Of a stretch of 64,000 nucleotides of DNA, positions 11,600-22,829 are shown in pieces. Each line of letters begins with the position of its first letter. Within the stretch, counting starts at the first letter, position 1. This DNA is from Chlorops oryzae (lineage: Eukaryota; Arthropoda; Insecta; Diptera; Chloropidae): the NCBI GenBank assembly GCA_020466095.1, contig CM035806.1:129627156-129691155 (forward strand). Reading direction: 5' to 3'. The notes below the pieces were generated by a model. It was not told where the DNA came from. It saw only the letters and a program-made list of their open reading frames with translations, and did no database searches. Made by a program: the position numbers and the translations under genes.

Positions 11600-13676
11600 A
11601 CTTTATTTTTATTTCAGTAGCCAATGAGATTCATGCACATGAACCGCATCCCTTTCTAAGGTGGCATGCATTGGAATATCACCATATGACCCATTGAAAT
11701 CACTAATGTTTTTGTCCCGCTGAATGTATGTATTTTCCTGCTGGGGCAGTTCAAACATTTTGTTGTGTGTGTTTGTGTGTGCGAGTGCGTGTGCGTGTTC
11801 GTGTGCATATCGACGTCCATTGTTGCTTTGCGTGGAATGCGTGTTATAGCTTCCAGCTCTTGACATTTCCATATCTTTATAAAGCTGACACAATTTCATA
11901 TTAAAATGTCATTCAATAGAATAGCTGCATATTGAACCACCACGCTTTGTGTCCCGTGTTCCTTGCGTGCTGTGATGGCAGCTGCCGCTAAAGGATTGCA
12001 ATGTTGTTTTTTTTTCTTCGCTTTTCTTCCTTCTATACTTTGAATGTTTGTGTTGTTGACTTGTTGACTTTGCTAGAGAATATCCTTCTGTGGAAATCTT
12101 GCGAAGACCTTATACTACATATATAGTCTATCAAATATATTTGGATTTTTTTCTATAGTCTATATTTTTTTCTACTTGTTTGAACAGTGGCGTATGTAGT
12201 AAGTGGTTTTGATTTTGGCTTCGTTTCAAACTCCCAACGAAAGGAGAAGTAGAAAATTGTTTGAAATATTGCGATAAAATTTCTTGTGCTTAGTTAAGTA
12301 CGTATTGTCGTGCCTTTTTTGTGTGGCATTGCATTGTACCTTTCCCATTCTTTTTGTACTTACTGATTTAGGTACAACCAATCGATTCGATGGAACAATA
12401 TCATAGAAGTTTCCTTTTGATAATTTTTTCCCACCAGGAAGTTGTTCTAAAAGCATCAATTTTCAGTTCTACAAAGTTCTTTACAAAACTATACAACTTC
12501 AAAATGTGTAAAATAAATTTCAATAGCAATGTACTTTAACTCATGTTAAGATTTCAAAACTTATTGTTAGTTCTTAAGAACGAGATCCCAGAGCCGCCAG
12601 GCCTACGTAATTTTAGCAAAGCTGAAATTTTGGGGATTTCTAGTCTAGTATGTAGTTAAGACGGTACCCGATAAGAAAAATTAGTCACTAAAAATAGGTC
12701 ATGCGGACTTCAATTTTAACTTAAAATTGACCGAACAGAGCAAAATTGTGTGGCAATTTTCTTGTTACTGTGTTAGTCACACGAAACTCAACAGAAACTA
12801 CTCAGTTACAAACTAGTCACAGAAAACTTCTCAGAAACAAGCAGAAATCATACAATATAAGCGCTCAGTAACGTACTATTTGAAATGTTGCCACTGATTT
12901 TTAATAAATTTTTCTTGCTATAAATTTGTTGCCACCATATTTTAAAACTGACATAAGAAAATCTTTCATTTTGAATTGAATAAACAATAAATGGACTTTG
13001 AGCATCAGTTCAGCTTGTTTTCGAAACGAAATTTTACAAACGCTTCCAGTTTTATGGTGAAATATAGCAATCTACCCCCTTCAAAAATTACTCCCCTTAA
13101 GAAATATGCTTATTTTATAATTTATGTTAAAAATATAATATTTTCAAGTCCTTATTTTGGCCTTAGAAAAGTAATTTTTTGTATTTTATGATGAATGCAT
13201 ACCATGCATGAGGCTTTTTAAATATGAGTTTTTGCTAAAACCTAATTATAATCATGTTGAAGTACTTTGCAGTTTTACAAATTACAACCTCACTTAAAAT
13301 AATAAATCGTATAAAAAAAATTTCAGACTATTTTAAAGTTCTTCAATGGGTATTCGAAACCTCATTGTGACCAAATCCGTTGTCAACGGCTACTTTCAAA
13401 CACTATAGAAACCGTTACGGTTGCATAAGAATGATTCTACGACTAAATCGGTTACTTTAGTAACCCGCCCGAACCCAGCCGAACGCGCCGACCTGGTTTT
13501 TTACAAGAATTCATATCAAAATTAAGAAGTTATCTTCTTAACTTTTCGTTCAATTTTTCGTTAAAATACTAAAAGTTTTTCTCTATTTTCTCAATAAGAC
13601 AATCTTCTTGGATAAAAACCATAGAGAAATCTTATTGTTTTTCTTCTATTTTATGTGGTATCGTTTTCTCTGTGCA
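11600..13676. other. No gene recognised
   Basis: Mostly AT-rich DNA. A GT-rich stretch lies near 11760-11800. No supported gene or complete element was found. Confidence 0.5.
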
Positions 13677-14542
13677 CAGTAAAAACTACAGGCTTAAATT
13701 TAAAACCAATTGGTATAAAATTAAATCATTTTAGTATTAAATTTGAATTTCAATACCAAAAAGTTTTGTTTTAACACCTACCTTTTGGTTTTAAATGATC
13801 TCAAAAACGAACAAAATTCTCAAATTGTCAAATTGTTCTCGCGATTATATTGCTATCATACATACATACGAAGCGTCTTTAGTTCGATTTTATCGAACGT
13901 TGATATAATAAATCTAGCACGCGCGAATGATATCGCTTGTACGTACTAGAAGCGTTTTTGCTTAGCATTCTGAAAGGTCCGAGTTCGAACCCTGTCGCAG
14001 GCGAAAGAAATTGTGGAAAAATTGGGGATTGGAAAAGGTAAAGTAAAATTTGAACTTGGAAAAAGGAAAAATTGATGTACTCGGGAGGGAGGAAACATAG
14101 TTGCCAGCGATAAAGTTGAATTATCGATACTACCTTCAAAAACGTGTGTGTCGTCATGTTATGCTGTTTCAAGAATTCCTATGAGAGTTCTGCTGAAATC
14201 TCTTTTTATTTTATTTTTTTTTTTCATAAAAACATTGGTTGCAAGCTTTTTATTCCTCTTAGATTTTTATTATAATTTATTATTATTACCTACTTATTTT
14301 TCAACAAAAAAAAAAATGACGCTCGCCTGACCGGGGATTGAACTCGCCGACATCAGGTTGTGAGGCAATATCTCTCATTTCTTTTCGCTTTACGCATAAA
14401 TTTTTTTTATAATTCATTCGAAAAATTCTCAATTTTTTCTCTCTCTTTATTTAAACCAACAAGGTTTTAATTTAATTCCTTTTTGGCATTGTTATATATA
14501 AAAACCAAAATTGGTATTAAATTTAAACTTTAGTTTTTCCTG
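13677..14542. mobile_element. hAT-like element carrying a double-tRNA insert
   Basis: The ends are CAGTAAAAACTA and CAGGAAAAACTA in inverted orientation, followed inside both ends by TTTAAATTTAAAACCAAT-like words. The flanks match at seven of eight positions (TCTGTGCA and TGTGTGCA), consistent with an old hAT target duplication. The middle (13935-14395) is a separate unit with tRNA-like sequences at both ends. Confidence 0.65.
13935..14395 (+). mobile_element. Double-ended tRNA SINE-like element, copy 1
   Basis: The left end on the plus strand aligns with copy 2 through a degenerate A-box region and a B box (GAGTTCGAACC, about 13981), ending in TGTCGCAGGCGAAA. The body contains CTTTTTATTCCTCTTAG, shared with copy 2. 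An A12 run is followed by an inverted tRNA-like sequence whose B box reads as GGGATTGAAC on the plus strand (about 14334). So the order is tRNA-like head, body, A-run, antisense tRNA-like sequence. Real tRNA genes are excluded because the acceptor stems do not pair. The left A box is poorly preserved. Confidence 0.65.
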
Positions 14543-14561
14543 TGTGTGCACAAGAAATTAT

Positions 14562-15130
14562 GGTGCCGTGACTTAACCCCCATGGACTTAACGCCCATGG
14601 GCGTTATGTCCGTGAGCAAAGCGGACATAAGGCCAATATTCGAGTTTGGCCTTATGTCCGCCCTGCTCACGGACATAACTCCCATGGGCGATATGACCGA
14701 TTGATTTAAAAAAATTGGACCCCTTGGACAGGGTCAAAGGTAAGGAAAAAGGACTTAAAGCCTTATGCTAGGCAGTTACATTTGCGTAGCGGCCTACGTG
14801 GTAACTGCAAATGTAACTGCCTAGCATAAGGCTTTAAGTCCTTGTGCACCTTTAAAACCAAATGAGAAATACAAATAATATTGTATAGAAAAATATCAAA
14901 AATTGAAAAAAAGGGCTTACTTTGTTAAAATGAATCCGAGAAAATAAAATAATAATTTTGGCGTTAAGTCCCAAAAAATTGTTGGCGTTATGTCCGTGAG
15001 CAGGGCGGACATAAGGCCAAACTCGAATTGCCTTTGTCGTTTGGCCATTTATATAGCTTATGGGCCGCCTTTGACGTCACGGACATAACGCCCATGGGCG
15101 TTAAGTCCATGGGGGTTAAGTCATGGCACC
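14562..15130. mobile_element. Nested-palindrome element (569 bp)
   Basis: The outer inverted repeats exceed 50 bp, begin GGTGCCGTGACTTAACCC and contain the self-complementary CCATGGGCG words. Inside, GCGGACATAAGGCC words form further inverted pairs. The centre (about 14751-14843) is a separate hairpin with arms of about 35 bp beginning GGACTTAAAGCC. No protein is encoded. No target duplication could be identified, so the superfamily is unknown. Confidence 0.75.
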
Positions 15131-15542
15131 GTCTGAGCCTCTGTAAAACTCTTCTTCGCAAAAGAAGCGTTTTATTTTACAAATATGTTTTATTAGCTCA
15201 AAAACATTTGTTAGTGTTTTCTGAAAAATTACAAATTTAGAGTTGTGGCTCCTTAGTTTACGGGGTGCGATATGCAAACAAAGGCGCCAAATTCAGGTAA
15301 ATGCTTTGGTGTGCATGGTGCCAAGCAGCTAATTGAAACTGCACTATAGTTGTAGAAGAACCCGAAAAAATTTGTTTTTCTTGACCCTTTTCTGTGATCC
15401 CGTCCAAGCCTTACTTTTTTCGCTTTTTTGAATCGAATCCATGTTAAAAAAAATTTTATAGACACGTGTTTGCTGCTATGATTCGCCAAATAAACTTACA
15501 ACATAAGATTGGTCACACAAATGTACTAAAATCAGTATGAAA

Positions 15543-16502
15543 CAAGTAAGGGTGTTATATTCAGGCGAGCCTGAATATCAACTGAAGCCAATAAAAAGAT
15601 ATCCGACTTGTTTAACATGAATCATGTAATTATAATTTCTAATAAATTAAACTGCCCCTTTGCCATCAGCCCACTTTTCCAATTTTTCGGAATTCTAATC
15701 GAGGCTTAAATATACGCGCAATTTATTCTAAATTTTCATTGAAATTATTTGGAAAAAGTCAGATTTTGGGGCAGTTTTGAGATTTTTGTGACAGACCCTA
15801 GTACTGGAGGTACCCTTAAAAATGGTCCGATCAGAAATTTTTTTAGGGAAGGACTGTTTATGGCTATAAAGGAATGATAAGTGCCAATTTTTCAAGTCCC
15901 ATGGTTTTTCGGGAGTATGGAGACAATTTTTCGAAAACCGCCCTTTGCCACGCCCACTTTTCAATTTTTTGAAATCGATTAATTGGTCTTAAAATGTTCA
16001 AATCCAAATTTCATCAAAATATCTTGAAAAGCATCGGTTTTAGAGCAGTTTTTGTGATTTTCATAACAGACCCTAGTACTGGAGGTACCCCTAAAATGGT
16101 CCGATCGGGTCCATTCTCTTGTTCTTACTCATGTCCCCGTGAGCACGCATACCAAATTTCGTCAAGATAGCTCAACTCCTTCGATAAGAAAACTGTATAC
16201 AAACAGACAGACGGGCAGACAGACGGACAGACGGACAGACAGACGGACAGACAGACGGACAGACAGACGGACAGACAGACGGACAGACAGACGGACAGAC
16301 AGACGGACAGACAGACGGACAGACAGACGGACAGACAGACGGACAGACAGACGGACAGACAGACGGACATGTCTAAATCGAGTCTCCTGATCTCGCTGAT
16401 CATTTCTATATACATTTTGTATGGTCTATCTCGACTGGTTCTGCGTGTTACACACAACCACACAAACGCAATATACCCTCGACATAGAGTGTGTCGGGTA
16501 TA
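15543..16502 (+). mobile_element. Microsatellite-bearing short element, family A, copy A1
   Basis: The element begins CAAGTAAGGGTG, followed by an AGGCGAGCCT hairpin, and ends in a TATACCCTCGACA...GTGTCGGGTATA hairpin. A tetranucleotide/octanucleotide tract based on ACAGACGG lies about 130 bp from the right end. Four other copies here (18196-18761, 18865-19656, 22830-23190, 53273-54083) share ends and internal words such as CCACGCCCACTTTTCC and CTAGTACTGGAGGTACC. The architecture (short, non-coding, internal microsatellite, terminal hairpins, no clear target duplication) resembles Helentron-derived HINE/DINE-type elements of flies. That classification is inference. Confidence 0.7.
16204..16370. 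repeat. Expanded CAGACAGACGGA microsatellite in A1
   Basis: About 13 near-perfect units of a 12-bp repeat. The same position in the other A copies has only a few units, so the tract expanded after insertion. The arginine/aspartate- or cysteine/leucine-rich reading frames across it are repeat artefacts. Confidence 0.95.
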
Positions 16503-16913
16503 GAAATATTTATCGCATTTTGCTGTAATCTACCCACATTTTTTGGGAACTCTACAGCATTTCAAAAAAAAGGAAGTGGAAATACTGTTGAGCAGAAATA
16601 GATTTTTCAGTAGTTGGCAGCATTGCCAAAGCAGTATAAAATACGAATTTCAATTTTAAAACGATTTAATCGATTATTTGATATAAATTGCAAATAATTG
16701 CTATTAAATTGTTTTGCCTTGCAATTAATCATATGAATAATTAATCGATTTAAAATACTTTTTTCCATCTCTATCCATACCACAATATTAATTTAATTAA
16801 ACACTTTGTTCAAAGTGCTTCTTTAAAACAGAAAAAAATTCCGATCTATCACCAAGCGCGAGCAAAAATCTCGTCATTCTTGTAGGTACAGTCCAAATAT
16901 ACATAGTTAGGTA

Positions 16914-17148
16914 GGTTGAAGTGGCTGCCACTTAGGCCGTTAATCGGCCCCCATTGTGATACCAAGGAGGTTTTCTTTTGGTTGTGTGAGTGTATGTCTT
17001 ATTATGTTGTATGCCCCTAACATGCGATTTTTTTTAAAAACCAGTGCTAGGCTTGGAACATTACACTCCGTTTCGCCTGTGCCGGGAATCGAACCTCGGA
17101 CCCTGGGATCAAGAGCATAGCACGCATCCCCTACACTATCCCAGAGCC
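16914..17148 (-). mobile_element. tRNA-derived SINE
   Basis: On the minus strand the element begins GGCTCTGGGATAGTGTAGGGG, which covers an A box, followed by the B box GGTTCGATTCC. A non-tRNA body of about 150 bp follows, ending in GGGGGCCGATTAACGGCC and CAGCCACTTCAACC. This is a normal single-headed SINE layout, in contrast to the double-ended units elsewhere in the window. Confidence 0.78.
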
Positions 17149-17961
17149 AAATATACATATGTTAAGTATGTACGTTAGTAAGGCTTTTGAGAATGGTGTG
17201 GTACTTTAATATTTTCGGTTGCCCCTGATCACGATATAAAAATTTTTGATGTACCTAAAGCCCCTCAACAAATAATTTTATGTTCGTATTTACACGAATT
17301 ATACCTACCAAAATAGGTCATTCAAGAACGTCTCTTGACCTTAAGCATTTCTAAACAAGCAGGTGTTTTTTGAACAAGCGAAAATGGCACTTTTCGAAAA
17401 AGTCAATCACAATCAAGTCGATCCCATTGAAATGCCTATTGGTTTGTGTGTTTCCTGGAGAGACATTTAATTATGTAATGTGGCAAATTTGCTAAAGATT
17501 AAAGGCGATTTATTTCACATTTGCCCATGAAAAGATCGATTAGTCAAGAAGTACTTTTTCTCAACTCAAGAATTCGATTTTAAAGAGCTAAAGCAAACGG
17601 ATGAGGATTTTATGTCGATTTATAAACGAGAGCTAAGCCAAGCCATGGTGAGGTAAATAAAAGCGTAAAAAGCGTAAGCTCAAAACAAAAACATAATACG
17701 AGAATGAGAGATAAAGCTATAACCTTTATGAGCTCTAGAATGAGCGTTTGGAGCAAACACAAAAAACAAAAAAAAAAAAGAAACTGAAGGATATTTTTTT
17801 AACGTTCAATTTGTTTTTCCAACAGCTATGTTCAATAAAATTTAGTTTTAATCATACTTTTTATTTTATTAAGACGGACAAACGAAGTTATATCTTTTCT
17901 TACATCAGAAGATCTAGAATGAATTCAAATTAATTAAATTGCATCTCAACCTGGTATTAAT
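17149..17961. other. No gene recognised
   Basis: AT-rich, short reading frames only. Confidence 0.5.
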
Positions 17962-18792
17962 AACACAGTGCGACCCGATTTTGTAAACAAAAATTTTACG
18001 ACTGTTTTTGAAAGTGCTCGGTGAGTATAACAACGCCTCATACTCAGTTTTGTCAAGTCACCTCTACATTTTTTTAAAATAGACTTCAAAAAGTGGGGCC
18101 GAGAATTAAATTACTCATTTACTTATGGCTATATCTCATAATCCGTTCAAATACTTTAATTTCCTATCTATCACAATTTATAGTTTTGAACTTATTATAC
18201 CCGACACACTCTGTGTCGAGGGTATATTGCGTTTGTGTGGTTGTGTGTAACACCCAGAACCAGTCGAGATAGACCATACAAAATATATATGGAAATGATC
18301 AGCGTCACCAGGAGATTCGATTTAGACATGTCCGTCTGTCCGTCTGTCTGTATATAGTTATCTTATCGAAGGAGTTGAGTAATCTTAACAAAATTTGGTA
18401 TGCGTGCTCACGGGGACATGAGTAAGAACAAGAGAATGGACCCGATCGGACCATTTTTAGGGGTACCTCCAGTACTAGGGTCTGTTACGAAAATCCCAAA
18501 ACTGCCTTAAAATCTGACTTTTTCGAAATATTTTAATGAAACTTAAAATTTGAGCGTATATTTAAGCCTCCGATTATAGTTCAACAAAAATTGGAAAAGT
18601 GGGCGTGGCAAAGGGGCATTTTTCAAAGAAATCTATCAAAAGTCGGTATATGGGGCCCCTTATGGTCTTAAACACCTTTTGGTGTTAAAAATGATTTGAA
18701 CATGTGTGTCTGTGTCGAGTATTCTATTGTCAGGCTCGCCTGACTATAACACCCTTACTTGTTTTAAATAGTTTTAGTACAAACCGGCCCGA
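17962..18792 (+). repeat. Family B repeat, plus copy, split by A2
   Basis: The segment beginning GTGCGACCCGATTTTG matches the repeat at 44117-44511 through GAACTTATT, is interrupted by A2 (18196-18761) and resumes at TTTTAAATAGTTTTAG. It stops near 18792, short of the full repeat. A second B copy in opposite orientation begins at 18795. Confidence 0.75.
18196..18761 (-). mobile_element. Family A element, copy A2
   Basis: Inverted relative to A1. It has the TATACCCGACACACTCTG hairpin at its left and CACCCTTACTTG at its right. Only a short ACAGACGG tract is present. It interrupts family B. Confidence 0.75.
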
Positions 18793-18864
18793 CATCAAAA
18801 AATTTTTTTTAAATGTTTATTGCGTTGGCAGCTATAGGCCATACACAATAAAATATGATAAAAA

Positions 18865-19656
18865 CAAGTAAGGGTGTTATAGTCAGGCGAGCCTGACAAT
18901 AGAATACCCGACACAGACACATATGTTCAAAGAATTTTTAATATCAAGAAGTGTTTCCAATTTTTTTGAAATCTAATCGGAGGCTTAGATATACGCTCTA
19001 ATCCTAAGTTTTATTGAAATATTTCGAAAAAATTCGATTTTGGGGCACTTTTGGGATTTTTGTGACAGACCTTAGTACTGGAGGTACCCTTAATAATGGA
19101 CCGACCAAAAAAATTTTGGGGAGGATGTTTGTGGCTACAAACGAGGCATAAGTGTCAACTTTCGTTCAAGTCCCATTTGAATTTCGGGTGTAGGAGAGAA
19201 TTTTCGAAAAACGACCTTCTGCCACGCCCACTTTTCCAATTTTTTGAATTCATAGTAATTGCCTTTTAACATGTTAAAACTCCAAATTTCATCAAAATAT
19301 CTTGAAAAACCGCGATTTTAGAGCAGTTTTTGTTGTTTTCGTAACAGACCCTAGTACTGGAGGTACCGCTAAAAATGGTCCGATCGGGTCCATTCTCGAA
19401 CTTGTTCTTACTCATGCCCCTTTAGCACGCATACCAAATTTTGTCAAGACAGCTCAACTCCTTCGATAAGATAACTATATACAGACAGACGGACAGACGG
19501 ATAGACGGACAGACAGACGGACATGTCTAAATCGAATCTCCTGGTGACGCTGATCATTTCTATATATATTTTGTATGGTCTATCTCGACTGGTTCTGGGT
19601 GTTACACACAACCACACAAACGCAATATACCCTCGACACAGAGTGTGTCGGGTATA
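18865..19656 (+). mobile_element. Family A element, copy A3
   Basis: Begins CAAGTAAGGGTGTTATAG and ends GTGTCGGGTATA. It has a short ACAGACGG tract near 19488-19525. It is inserted in family B between GATAAAAA and a segment matching GTCAAATTTTA. Confidence 0.78.
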
Positions 19657-20316
19657 AACTTGTCAAATTTTAAGAATTTTTGCAGTTTGCACCTACTAGA
19701 TAGAGTTTTTTCAGGTCGGTTTGTACTAAAACTATTTAAAATGAGTTCAAAACTATAAATTGTGATAGATAGGAAATTAAAATATTGAACGGATTGTGAG
19801 ATATAGTAGGGGAGTCCAAGAGGATATTTTTGCAGTTACTCGAGCGTGTCAGAAAATATTATGGTGAGGAAGCTTGCACCCTGTTATATGAGCGCTCAAT
19901 ATTGGGGTGTACGTTGAGGGCAGCCCGTCAGATTAGTAGAAAAAAATCGATCCTCTGAAAAACTCGAGCGCGGCAGATTAAGAGAAGGTAAGTTAAGTAT
20001 GTTAGATGTTTGAGCGTGGCATAGGGAAATAACAAGGTGAGTACCAAAGTTGCAAAAAAAAAACGTCAACTCGAAATACTCGAGCGCGATTGGTTTTTGT
20101 TTTGTTTTGAAGGAAATTCTTTAAGGATCACGTAAAACATATAATCTGACGTTTTTCGTGTGGCAAAGTAGGAAAAAATGGCACATTTAGTCGCACGCTT
20201 TGTAGTGTATTCAAATGATTTTGGGAAATTAAAAATTTGTATTCCGTGTCAATAAAGAGCTTTTAAAACTGAAAAACTGTGAATCGCGAATCCTTTTCGT
20301 TTTCTTTTTCTTTATA

Positions 20317-21937
20317 CACTGCCGATCATTTGAATAGGTTTGAAATATTTTTCATGTATAAGCATGTCCCGTTCAGGCTGTGTTTCAATTCTATGGTCTT
20401 TCTGTATGTGTATTGAGAGGTCAATCATTTACCAACAACTGTGGAAAAAATCATAACATAATGACCACCCGTTTAGATGATATGGTTACTTTTGTAAGAA
20501 ATTGCAAAAAATTCGTTAAATTTTTCGGCTCATTTGAATAGGTTCAACAGAAATAAAATTAAAATAAATATTTAAACATCAAATTTTTTTTTATATTTTA
20601 TTTTAATATTGTTAATTGAACATATTTTAAAGCACTACTAGTGCGTGGATCCTCCATGTTTTGAAATTGTTTCAAGTATTCGCTGTGGAATAGATTCGTA
20701 TAACTTTTGCAGAAAGTTAAGCAAAATTTCTGCGCAAGTTTTTTGAATACCTTCTATGAGTAACTCCGTGGTTTCATATTGCTTTCCCCAGTCATCAACT
20801 TTTCGTGCAAGTTAGCCCCAAACGTTTTCTTTGATGTTGAGGTCTGGAGACTATGGAGGCCAGTTTATTAACTGGACACTTTGGCTCTTAATCCACTCCT
20901 TGACAACTTTAGCAGTATGAATGGGTGCATTAACGTACTGGAATCTCCAAGACAATGGTCCAAAAATTTCAGATATGTTCGGAAAAGCATTTTGAGTCAC
21001 ATTTTTATAGCTAATTCCGTTCTAGAAGTAAGAAAATGTAGTTCGATAGTTCCATAATAGGAAATGGCACTCCACACCATTACACTGCGACTCAGGTAAT
21101 GCTCCTCCTTACGCAAGTCATGGAAGTAATAGTTATACCCATCTGGTCCTTCCAGGTTGAATTTTTTTCATGGAAAAATACAACGTTTTTCCATTGGTTA
21201 TCCCAAGACATGTGTTGTCGATAAAAATGCATCCGTACTTCCTTACGAGCCACGTTAAGTGGTGTTTTTTTTTTAAGTTAGAGCCTCTTTAATTGTTTAG
21301 CAGCCTGTATGACGCGTTTAACGGTTGCTAAGCAAGCATTAAAACCCGTAATTTCTTTAATTTTTGCAGCACTGTGATGAGAATTCGACGCCTTCCTTAG
21401 GATAAGTCTTCTTTCTGCGGCAGTTGTAGCTTTATGAGTTCTTCCTTTAATGTTTTTTCCATAATTAGACTCATTCCTTAAAATCCTGCTTACTACAATT
21501 TGGCTTCGTCCAATTTTTGCGGTAATATTTGCGTGAATTCAACCACTTTCCTTATAAACTTGGATTTTGCCTTTTTCTGCTTCAGTCAAGACTTTTCCAG
21601 GTCCCATTTTTGTTTTTTTTCATAAAATGCCAAAGTGTTGTAACGAAATTTTGATAAATTTTAACGATCGTTAAGCGCCCCTCACACTAAATTAAAAATA
21701 ACGCTAATGAACCTATTCAAATGAGCCGAAAAATTTAACGAATTTTTTGCAATTTTTTACAAAAGTAACCATATCATCTAAACGGGTGGTCATTATGTTA
21801 TGATTTTATCCACAGTTGTTGGTAAATGATTGACCTCTCAATACACATACAGAAAGACCATACAATTGACACACAGCCTGAACGGGACATGCTTATACAT
21901 GAAAAATATTTCAAACCTATTCAAATGAGTGGCAGTG
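20317..21937 (-). mobile_element. Tc1-like transposon with long inverted repeats
   Basis: The 1,621-bp element starts CACTGCCGATCATTTGAATAGG, ends in the complementary arrangement ...GGCAGTG, and is flanked by TA on both sides, the Tc1/mariner target. The inverted repeats run about 215 bp, like the long-armed Tc1 relatives (the Minos/Paris type). A transposase remnant lies between them on the minus strand. Confidence 0.93.
20638..21607 (-). pseudogene. Tc1-like transposase, inactivated
   Basis: The frame starts at an ATG at 21607 with a paired helix-turn-helix region (MGPGKVLTEAEKGKIQ, then a KIGRSQIVVSRILRN recognition helix and a GRTHKAT linker). It ends with KHGGSTH and a TAG at 20638. 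The catalytic region is recognisable: the family signature FQQDNAPIHTAK reads FQYVNAPIHTAK, so the second catalytic aspartate is changed, and SPDLNIKENVWG keeps the final acidic position. Stops interrupt it after ESG, within WPPWSP and after ENVWG, and the length is not a multiple of three, so there is also an indel. Normal length for the family is about 340 residues. The copy cannot make active enzyme. Confidence 0.9.
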
Positions 21938-22829
21938 TATATAGATTATTTTTGTAACATCTAATTATAAAAAGAAACGAAAGAAAAATTTGGTCTTTAA
22001 ATTGTCAGATTAACAATAGGCCTCCATGTAATTGTCAGATTATCAGTCAGGGCGACTAAGACATCTGGTTGATCCCTCTACATAAAAATCTGACGCGCTC
22101 GAGTGTCTCAGTCATTGAAATAGGACACATTAAGGAGTCCACTTAACATTCACTGTGAATATCTGACACGCTCGAGTAACTGTTTTTTTTTTCTTTTTTT
22201 CCACCTCTATTTATGGCCAACCACCTCCGATTAAACGTCAGATTAATATATATTGGTTATCAGGAACATAAAGCGCGTTTAATGTATCAATGGCTGACGC
22301 GCTCGAGTATTGCAATGTGTCCATTTTTTTTTTTTACATTTTTGACCATTCTTACACGCTCTCATCCCCATTAAAATGGAAAACTTTACATAGACTTTTT
22401 TTTGTTTAAGAACGTAAACTTCACAATCCAATAAGTTTCCATGACGCTTTAGTAACTGCAAACTTAGCATCTCGGGCTCCCCTACTAATATAGCCATAAG
22501 AATGTGAGTAATTTAATTCGTGAATTGCGTTGAAATCTAATTTGCAAATTATTGAATCAATAAGAAACGTTTTGAAATTGATATGGCAACTCTTCAAGTC
22601 AATGTAAAAACCACATAAGTTCAATGTGATTGTAATATTACATACTTCAATATCGAAAAATATTATTTTTATATTGTTTATATATTCTAATCTTCGATGT
22701 TGTGCCACTTGAATTTAATGCTATTCTATATTGAAATTAGAATTTTCGACGTAACTAGACTTTCATTAACGTTTCTTGTTGAATCAATGTGGATTTGATT
22801 GATTTTAAGTGGTTTTTTCTCTGGGTGTA

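Larger units (their letters stand above)
19804..22487. mobile_element. Element F with CTCGAGCG subterminal arrays
   Basis: The ends are TAGTAGGGGAGTCC and TAGTAGGGGAGCCC in inverted orientation, with ATA on both sides. The empty site is preserved in family B, which proves the 3-bp duplication. Inside the left end are several words based on CTCGAGCGYGKCAG (about 19838, 19963, 20083). Inside the right end are the inverted counterparts (about 22091, 22167, 22290). These are probably transposase-binding arrays. A complete but dead Tc1-like element (20317-21937) is inserted within; without it F is about 1.06 kb. A 3-bp duplication recalls PIF/Harbinger or CACTA-like elements, but the ends do not decide it. 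Confidence 0.75.
18795..22520 (-). repeat. Family B repeat, minus copy, split by A3 and element F
   Basis: Read on the minus strand, three pieces (22520-22488, 19803-19657, 18864-18795) join into a family B repeat matching 44117-44511. The breaks are filled by element F (19804-22487) and A3 (18865-19656). The F junction rejoins as GAGATATAGCC, with ATA as a 3-bp duplication, exactly as in the uninterrupted copy. Confidence 0.75.

Noticed and set aside
16204..16370. Regular 12-bp repeat that could suggest a CRISPR-like array
   Set aside because: The repeat is contiguous without unique spacers and lies in a eukaryotic interspersed element; it is a microsatellite.
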